DNA of 64,000 bases. It comes from Candidatus Dechloromonas phosphorivorans (GTDB lineage: Bacteria > Pseudomonadota > Gammaproteobacteria > Burkholderiales > Rhodocyclaceae). The stretch is from contig JADKIP010000014.1 in NCBI GenBank assembly GCA_016721185.1, positions 806,001-870,000 of the forward strand, read 5' to 3'. Positions 59,088 to 64,000 of this stretch are shown here, piece after piece (position 1 is the first letter of the stretch; each line of letters starts with the position of its first letter). The notes beneath the pieces were generated by a model. It was not told where the DNA came from. It saw only the letters and a list, made by a program, of their open reading frames with translations, and made no database searches. The position numbers and the translations under genes were made by a program.

Positions 59088-59315
59088 ATGACTAAAACAA
59101 CGCAAGCATCCGGGTCAATGACCTACGAACAGCACCTCGACGAAGTGTGCACGCTGATCACCGAAAAATACGATATCGCTGACGAAGCGGCGATCAGAAT
59201 GGTCATGCGGGCACAAGCCGAGGATTTTTTCTGCGGCCATGATGACGAGCCGTCGATATGCACCCTGGACCGCGCCCATCTGGACGCCAAAGCAATTTCC
59301 AGGAAGTACAAATAA
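59088..59315 (+). CDS. small hypothetical protein
   Basis: 75 residues; a second ATG at 59118 would start MTYEQHLDEVCTLITEKYDI. One short helical region plus EAAIRMVMRAQAEDFFCGHD, ending in a polar DRAHLDAKAISRKYK. Two cysteines in the second half. Family unknown. Followed 21 nt later by another small gene, so the pair may be an operon. Confidence 0.5.
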   Translation: MTKTTQASGSMTYEQHLDEVCTLITEKYDIADEAAIRMVMRAQAEDFFCGHDDEPSICTLDRAHLDAKAISRKYK

Positions 59316-59336
59316 GCCGCCCCAAGGAATATCCAC

Positions 59337-59591
59337 ATGCGTTCGACTCGTGCAGCCGCCGCCGTAGCCCGGCTAAATCAACGAAGTGAGGGGCATCAAT
59401 ATTTGATGGTCGTCACCGGTAACGGCCAGTTTTTGCTGCGTGAGCGGGTCGAAGGCGTCGACAAGGTGCTTTCCGAAGCGCTGTCACTTGATGACTTCGT
59501 GCGCTTTGTCAATGCAACGGGGCCGCAACAAGCCCCTCGCATTACCAAAAATGACGCTGCCTTTGCGAAGCAATTGGTCAGGAAATCCTGA
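59337..59591 (+). CDS. small hypothetical protein
   Basis: 84 residues. GHQYLMVVTGNGQFLLRERV and KVLSEALSLDDFVRFVNATG suggest a small alpha/beta fold with no membrane segment. I cannot name a family. The start MRSTRAAAAVARLNQRSEG is basic. Convergent with the HD hydrolase, 110 nt away. It may pair with the preceding 75-residue protein. Confidence 0.5.
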   Translation: MRSTRAAAAVARLNQRSEGHQYLMVVTGNGQFLLRERVEGVDKVLSEALSLDDFVRFVNATGPQQAPRITKNDAAFAKQLVRKS

Positions 59592-59701
59592 GTGGATTGT
59601 GTGAGCTAAAGCCTGCTGAAGAACGGAGCGGTTGGCAGGCAGCGAGCGCCTCGGCTCCCTTTTCCGCTTGGCCGAGTGCTTCGAGCCGGTTTGCCATGAG
59701 C

Positions 59702-60220
59702 TCAGGGACGATGCCTGAAGGCCTCGTCGAAAATATCTTCCAGCAATGGGTGCGCACCCCGCAGGCCGTCAATCACCGACTTGGCCCAATCGAAATATTC
59801 CCGCTTCCGCTCGACTGACCAGCCTGCAGGAGGACTGCCGGCGATGTCCCGCAGGTTGCAGATTTTGTCAGCCAGCTTCACGAGCTTTGCCTGACGGCTG
59901 ATCGTGCCGGCGTGTTCGACTTGAAGACGCTTGCGTTCAGCCGTGGGCAGCAATTGGTCGTCAGTCACCTCAAGCACAATCGATGCAATTTCCTGGCCAA
60001 ACTCCCGGATCAGTTCCTGCTCGCTCGTCTCGGTATCCTCGACGGTGTCGTGCAAAACAGCCGCAATCAGAACCCGCTCATCGTCAACATCCCCCTCGTT
60101 GGCCAGGACATTGGCCAGTGCGATGGGGTGATTGATATACGGGGATGCAACGGCATCCTTGCGGCGTTGGTCGCGATGTTTGTGGGCGGCGAACGCAAGC
60201 GCAGAGAGGAGGCGATTCAT
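59702..60220 (-). CDS. small HD-domain hydrolase, SpoT/MESH1-like
   Basis: 172 residues, one HD domain and no synthetase or TGS domain. Metal residues: His31 (INHPIALA), His57-Asp58 in LHDTVEDTETS and the later Asp in KLADKICNL. This matches small alarmone hydrolases (SAH, MESH1 group) that degrade (p)ppGpp, though other HD phosphohydrolases share the pattern. Encoded alone between the small pair and serB. Specificity is inferred. Confidence 0.8.
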   Translation of the reverse strand: MNRLLSALAFAAHKHRDQRRKDAVASPYINHPIALANVLANEGDVDDERVLIAAVLHDTVEDTETSEQELIREFGQEIASIVLEVTDDQLLPTAERKRLQVEHAGTISRQAKLVKLADKICNLRDIAGSPPAGWSVERKREYFDWAKSVIDGLRGAHPLLEDIFDEAFRHRP

Positions 60221-60335
60221 GAATTCCCTTACAGAGTTCCGGTGGCAATCAATCTACCTGATATCCACTTGATCAGGCGGCCCGCTGGTTGGGCTGCAAA
60301 GCGGGAAACTGCCAGGCGGATTGGTTTGAACACGT

Positions 60336-61175
60336 TCAGTCAAACAGGTTTAATAGTGAATCCAGGCCACCAAAATTGATCGCCACATCTGCCTTGGCGC
60401 GGGTGGCCGGTTTGGCGTGGAAGGCCACCGATAGCCCAGCCTGGGCCATCATCAACAAATCGTTGGCGCCATCGCCACAGGCAATGACCTGCTCCTTTTT
60501 CAGCCCGAGTTCGTCAGTCAGCCTGGCTAGGTGATGGGCTTTGGCGGCAGCATCGACAATATCGCCCGCAACCCGGCCAGTCAGTTTGCCGCCGGAAATT
60601 TCCAGTTCATTCGACGTCGCGAAATCGAAACCCAGTTCGATGCGCAGGCGTTCAGTAAAGTAGGTGAAACCACCGGAAAGAATGGCGGTACGCAACCCGG
60701 CATTCTGGGCTGCCTCAAGCAGTTCGCGGGCGCCCGGCGAGAGCAGCAGGCGTTCGCCATAGACGCGGGCCAGCACGCGGGCATCCAGGCCGGCGAGCAA
60801 TGACAGGCGGCGGCGCAGGCTTTCCCGGTAATCGATCTCACCGCGCATGGCCGCTTCGGTAACGGCGGAAACTTCCTCTTTCTTGCCGGCAAAGTCAGCC
60901 AGTTCATCGATGCACTCAATGGTGATCAGCGTCGAATCCATGTCGAAACAGATCAGCCCGAAGTCGGAAAGCTGCCTGCTGCGGTCAACGAAGGCCCAAT
61001 CGAGTTTTTCGCCTTCGATCAGTGGAATCAGGGCATCGAATTCGGGCGTCCGGAGGGCATCGTGCAGGCGAACCACCTGTGGCGGGCGCGGTTCGACATT
61101 GGAGGCGCCGGTCGCGGCGACGATGCGTTCAAGCAGAAAGGTGGGCAGCGCGCCGCCCTGAATAATCAGGTTCAT
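60336..61175 (-). CDS. serB: phosphoserine phosphatase
   Basis: 279 residues. HAD catalytic motif DMDST at 78-82 (CFDMDSTLITIECIDELADF), motif II LSGGF and motif IV GDGANDLLMMAQAGLSVAFH. An N-terminal small beta-alpha region of about 70 residues precedes the phosphatase domain as in other betaproteobacterial SerB. It performs the last step of serine synthesis. Six nt after the carbonic-anhydrase-like gene. Confidence 0.95.
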   Translation of the reverse strand: MNLIIQGGALPTFLLERIVAATGASNVEPRPPQVVRLHDALRTPEFDALIPLIEGEKLDWAFVDRSRQLSDFGLICFDMDSTLITIECIDELADFAGKKEEVSAVTEAAMRGEIDYRESLRRRLSLLAGLDARVLARVYGERLLLSPGARELLEAAQNAGLRTAILSGGFTYFTERLRIELGFDFATSNELEISGGKLTGRVAGDIVDAAAKAHHLARLTDELGLKKEQVIACGDGANDLLMMAQAGLSVAFHAKPATRAKADVAINFGGLDSLLNLFD

Positions 61176-61181
61176 GGTGTT

Positions 61182-61733
61182 CTATTTGTTTGCGGCAGGC
61201 TGGGCCGTTGCCAGGTAGTTGTTTTTGACGCGGACGTAATGTTCCGCCGAATAGCGCAAATAGGCAATTTCTTCAGCACTCAGGGCGCGCACCCTGACGG
61301 CAGGCCGCCCAACATACAGGTAACCGCTTTCCAGCGTCTTGCCGGGCGAGACCAGGCTGCCGGCGCCGAGCGTGACCTGCTTTTCGATCACCGCATCATC
61401 CATCACGATCGAACCCATGCCGATCAGGCATTCATCACCCACTGTACAGCCGTGCAGGATCACCGAATGGCCGATAGTGACGTGGTTGCCAATGATCAGC
61501 GGTGAGCCGTCGGGCTTCGCCGCATTTTTATGCGAGACATGGCCCATCGCAAAGTCCTGAATGTTGCTGCAGTCGCCGATGACAATACGATTGACGTCGC
61601 CGCGCAGCACGGTATTGCACCAGACCGACGAATCGCGGCCGATCTGCACGTCGCCGATGATCTGCGCCGAATCATGGATGTAGCAGGCTTCGCCGAGGTT
61701 AGGAAAGGTGTCGAGATAAGGGGTGAGGGGCAT
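61182..61733 (-). CDS. gamma-carbonic-anhydrase/hexapeptide family protein
   Basis: 183 residues. Left-handed beta-helix with hexapeptide repeats: CYIHDSAQIIGDVQIGRDSS and VWCNTVLRGDVNRIVIGDCS. The zinc histidines of the gamma class are present in GHVSHKN and GHSVILHG, so carbonic anhydrase activity is possible though many relatives (YrdA, CaiE) have none shown. Probably trimeric, cytoplasmic. Between serB and the DUF1232 gene. Confidence 0.88.
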   Translation of the reverse strand: MPLTPYLDTFPNLGEACYIHDSAQIIGDVQIGRDSSVWCNTVLRGDVNRIVIGDCSNIQDFAMGHVSHKNAAKPDGSPLIIGNHVTIGHSVILHGCTVGDECLIGMGSIVMDDAVIEKQVTLGAGSLVSPGKTLESGYLYVGRPAVRVRALSAEEIAYLRYSAEHYVRVKNNYLATAQPAANK

Positions 61734-61751
61734 TTTTTTCAGGGTTAGGGG

Positions 61752-62138
61752 CTAGAAACCGGCAATGTCGATCAGCCAGCGGACAAACCATACTGCCAGG
61801 ATCAGCCAAAGAAGCAGGATGACTAGCGCTGCACCATAACTGATTGGTTTGCCAGCGAAACGAGCGGCTTGTTCACGTGAGGACTGAATGACTTCCGGCG
61901 GGGTCAGGCGGACAACCAATGCCAGCCCGAGCGGAACAATCAACAAATCATCAAGGTAACCAATGATCGGGATGAAGTCGGGAATCAGGTCAATGGGGCT
62001 GAGTGCATAGGCCGCGACCAGCAAGGCCAGCAGCCTGACTGCCCACGGCGTGCGTGGGTCGCGCGCGGCGAAATAGACCGTCAGGGTCTGTTGCTTGATC
62101 TGCTTTGCCCAAGCTTTCAAGGACGCCTGAAAAATCAT
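61752..62138 (-). CDS. YkvA-family (DUF1232) membrane protein
   Basis: 128 residues. The DUF1232 core reads PRTPWAVRLLALLVAAYALS then PIDLIPDFIPIIGYLDDLLI. A second hydrophobic helix at the C-terminus (SYGAALVILLLWLILAVWFV) anchors it. Function unknown; usually one or two membrane spans. Lies 18 nt before the carbonic-anhydrase-like gene. Confidence 0.88.
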   Translation of the reverse strand: MIFQASLKAWAKQIKQQTLTVYFAARDPRTPWAVRLLALLVAAYALSPIDLIPDFIPIIGYLDDLLIVPLGLALVVRLTPPEVIQSSREQAARFAGKPISYGAALVILLLWLILAVWFVRWLIDIAGF

Positions 62139-62226
62139 GATTTTTCGCTGGCGTGGCGAAGACTATTTTGCCACGCCAGCGTTTGGGCGGTCAACAGTCC
62201 GCCTGGGTCGATCCCCATTTGCGCAA

Positions 62227-62484
62227 TTAGCCAACAGTTTTGGATACCAAAGGAAAGGCATCAGGATGACGAATTGACTCCAGCGAGAGGTCAATATCAA
62301 GCTCGGGCCAATAGAGATGCGCCGGGGCAGGCCATTCAACGTGAGAAATCTGATCAATGGTTGCGCGGCGGAACCAGGGAAACTGCTCGAATGGGAGCAG
62401 TATTTCCTCATCGGCTAGCAGCAACCAGAAGCCATGTTTTGAAATATGGGTGACTTCAGGCGCCGAAATGCTTGTGCCAGGCAT
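62227..62484 (-). CDS. DUF2442-family protein
   Basis: 85 residues from the ATG at 62484, preferred over an upstream start because of the coupling to DUF4160 (29-nt overlap). Typical DUF2442 segments: HISKHGFWLLLADEEILLPF, PWFRRATIDQISHVEWPAPA and LYWPELDIDLSLESIRHPDA. The family is usually encoded right after DUF4160 and the pair is suspected to be a toxin-antitoxin-like unit, without proof. Confidence 0.82.
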   Translation of the reverse strand: MPGTSISAPEVTHISKHGFWLLLADEEILLPFEQFPWFRRATIDQISHVEWPAPAHLYWPELDIDLSLESIRHPDAFPLVSKTVG

Positions 62485-62695
62485 GCGTAATCTCCCCAAG
62501 ATGTTGTTCAACAACAGATTGTGCTTCGCGGACAAGTCTTTGGTTCAAGCCCACTGAGGTTGCCAGATGAACTTGCGGCGTTAGCCAGAATTTCGCTTCG
62601 CCATCCGGGTGTGAAACGTGAACATGAATGCGCGGCTCTTCGCGCGAGAAGAAAAACAGGCGGTACTGACCATCGCGAAGAACGGTAGGTGCCAC
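62456..62695 (-). CDS. DUF4160-family protein
   Basis: 79 residues from a GTG at 62695. The family signature APTVLRDGQYRLFFFSREEP is complete, followed by RIHVHVSHPDGEAKFWLTP. It overlaps the DUF2442 gene. It is separated by 13 nt from the DAHP synthase gene upstream. Function unknown; the tight pairing with DUF2442 is the only clue. Confidence 0.85.
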   Translation of the reverse strand: MAPTVLRDGQYRLFFFSREEPRIHVHVSHPDGEAKFWLTPQVHLATSVGLNQRLVREAQSVVEQHLGEITHAWHKHFGA

Positions 62696-62708
62696 CTGTT
62701 GTCTCGCT

Positions 62709-63779
62709 TTACAAGCGATCTGGTAATACGTCGCGCAGCATGATGGCGGCGTCGCGGATCATTTTTTCGGTGGTGTCCCAATCGACACAGCCATCGGTGA
62801 CCGAGCAGCCGTATTTCAGTTGCGACAGGTCGGCCGGGATGGGCTGGTTGCCGGCTTCGATGTTGGATTCGATCATCACGCCGACCAGCGATTTGTTGCC
62901 GAGGCGGATCTGGTTGACGATGTCGGCCATGACCAGCGGTTGCAGTTCCGGTTTTTTGAAGCTGTTGGCGTGCGAGCAATCGACAACGATGTTGTTCACC
63001 AGCTTGGCTTTGGTCAGCGCCTGTTCGACCATGGCGACGGAAACCGTATCGTAGTTCGGGCGGCCATCGCCGCCACGGAGCACGATGTGGCCGTAGCCGT
63101 TGCCCTTGGTGCGGACGATGGCGACGCGGCCCTGATTGGTCAGGCCGAGGAACGAGTGGGGCTTGGAGGCGGAGAGGATGGCGTTGACCGCCACACTGAG
63201 GTCACCGCTGGTGCCGTTCTTGAAGCCGACCGGGGTGGACAAACCGGAAGACATTTCGCGGTGGGTTTGCGATTCGGTGGTGCGGGCGCCGATGGCGGTC
63301 CAGGTGATCAAGTCACCGTAGTACTGCGGCGAGTTCGGGTCGAGGGCTTCGGTGCCGGTCGGCAGACCGATCTCGGCGACGTCGAGCAGGAATTTGCGGG
63401 CCTTTTCCATGCCGACATCGACGCGGAAGCTGTCATCCATGAACGGGTCGTTGATGTAACCCTTCCAGCCGACGGTGGTGCGCGGTTTTTCGAAATAGAC
63501 GCGCATGATGATCTGCAGCGTGTCACCGACTTCATTGGAGAGCGCTTTCAGGCGGCGGGCGTAATCAAGGCCGGCGACCGGGTCATGGATGGAGCAGGGG
63601 CCGACGACGACAAAGACGCGGTGATCCTTGCGGTCGAGAATGTTGCACAACAACTTTCGACCGTGAGTAATCGTCTTTTTCGCCTTGTCGCTGATCGGCA
63701 GACGGGCGTGGATTTCCTCCGGCGACGGCATGTTGTCGAAGGCGGTTACGTTGATGTTTTCAATATTTTGAGTGGTCAT
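62709..63779 (-). CDS. 3-deoxy-7-phosphoheptulonate synthase, class I
   Basis: 356 residues. Class I DAHP synthase motifs are complete: VVVGPCSIHDPVAGLDYARR, RVYFEKPRTTVGWKGYINDP, PTGTEALDPNSPQYYGDLI and VDCSHANSFKKPELQPLVM. It starts the shikimate pathway from erythrose 4-phosphate and phosphoenolpyruvate; which of AroF, AroG or AroH feedback types applies is not clear. The ATG is 2 nt after the mfd stop. Confidence 0.94.
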   Translation of the reverse strand: MTTQNIENINVTAFDNMPSPEEIHARLPISDKAKKTITHGRKLLCNILDRKDHRVFVVVGPCSIHDPVAGLDYARRLKALSNEVGDTLQIIMRVYFEKPRTTVGWKGYINDPFMDDSFRVDVGMEKARKFLLDVAEIGLPTGTEALDPNSPQYYGDLITWTAIGARTTESQTHREMSSGLSTPVGFKNGTSGDLSVAVNAILSASKPHSFLGLTNQGRVAIVRTKGNGYGHIVLRGGDGRPNYDTVSVAMVEQALTKAKLVNNIVVDCSHANSFKKPELQPLVMADIVNQIRLGNKSLVGVMIESNIEAGNQPIPADLSQLKYGCSVTDGCVDWDTTEKMIRDAAIMLRDVLPDRL

Positions 63780-63781
63780 AA

Positions 63782-64000
63782 TCAGGTCGTCAGCTGGCGA
63801 ATCATGTCTTTTACTGCGGCAACTTTGTCAGTCAAGGTTGGGCAGTGGCGAAGTAGGGAAATTTTATCCTGTCCAGCTAGCTTATAGCTGCGGTTTTTTT
63901 GAATCAGGTTGATGATTTTTATCGGCTCGATCGGTGCCTGTTTGACAAATTCCGGGCCAAATTGCAGCGTAATCTGGTCGTTGGTGGCATCCACCTTTTG
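63782..64000 (-). CDS. mfd: transcription-repair coupling factor, C-terminal end (partial)
   Basis: The last 72 codons of a frame that continues beyond the window. LQFGPEFVKQAPIEPIKIIN and LIQKNRSYKLAGQDKISLLR followed by VAAVKDMIRQL fit the end of the Mfd C-terminal (TRCF) domain, which restrains its own UvrA-binding site. The full enzyme displaces stalled RNA polymerase and recruits UvrA. A start near 63994 would be internal. The call rests on a short segment. Confidence 0.75.
   Translation of the reverse strand, partial: QKVDATNDQITLQFGPEFVKQAPIEPIKIINLIQKNRSYKLAGQDKISLLRHCPTLTDKVAAVKDMIRQLTT

Overview
The window looks like chromosomal DNA of a betaproteobacterium, most plausibly Rhodocyclales (Dechloromonas/Azonexus-like). 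This is inferred from gene order (trpS-scpAB-rluB, rimP-nusA-infB-rbfA-truB-rpsO-pnp), GC-rich codon use and the mix of housekeeping families; no database search was possible. One 227-nt block of almost pure G/C (17064-17290) and a one-base frameshift in the tail-sheath gene suggest a draft or metagenomic assembly with local errors.

Region 1 (1-14506, minus strand) is most of an extracellular contractile injection system (eCIS, a phage-tail-like protein-delivery device of the Afp/PVC/MAC type). In transcription order it encodes: sheath (split by a frameshift), tube, a Cys-pair baseplate protein, a Pro-rich protein, a DUF4255 (Pvc16-like) cap protein, an AAA+ ATPase, a small protein, a DUF4157 cargo-like protein with a Cys-rich and membrane-spanning C-terminus, tube initiator, LysM protein, hub, spike, PAAR-like tip, gp25-like protein and a gp6-like protein cut by the window edge. 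Seven junctions overlap by 4 nt (ATGA), indicating one translationally coupled operon. A perfect TGTGA-N6-TCACA palindrome lies on a predicted promoter upstream. A GH24 lysozyme and a membrane-anchored protein of unknown role follow at 14891-15927.

Region 2 (16051-21226) holds a DHH phosphoesterase with a damaged 5' end, slyX, a small membrane protein, a CHR-family (chromate) transporter, tRNA-His, a DnaJ-like chaperone and an arginase-family ureohydrolase. Region 3 (21223-26470, minus) is the glycine cleavage operon gcvT-gcvH-gcvP plus a small unknown gene, controlled by a tandem glycine riboswitch that ends in an intrinsic terminator.

Region 4 (26549-41166, plus) is core informational machinery: RNase AM-like PHP enzyme, YciO, M50 peptidase, trpS, scpA, scpB, rluB, rimP, nusA, infB, rbfA, truB, rpsO, pnp. 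Region 5 (41209-47271) has a DksA-type regulator, tRNA-Pro, tRNA-Arg, two small genes, ilvBN with a valine-rich leader peptide (ivbL-like) and attenuator, class I fumarase and a YqhA-family membrane protein.

Region 6 (47521-58999, plus) starts with acetyl-CoA synthetase (acs). After a terminator comes a seven-gene run: small membrane protein, a symporter-histidine kinase fusion (CrbS/MxtR/CbrA-like), a stand-alone receiver, a membrane sensor fused to an intact DEDDh exonuclease, a DUF294 nucleotidyltransferase-like protein, a cNMP-CBS-DUF294 protein, and a second exonuclease-fold protein that has lost most catalytic residues. This looks like a signalling module linked to acetate use, and with the eCIS it is the most interesting part of the window.

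Region 7 (59088-64000) contains two small unknown genes, a small SpoT-like HD hydrolase, serB, a gamma-carbonic-anhydrase-like protein, a DUF1232 protein, a DUF4160/DUF2442 pair, DAHP synthase and the 3' end of mfd. Across the whole window the 11-mer CTGCGGTCRAC occurs at least ten times, far above chance.
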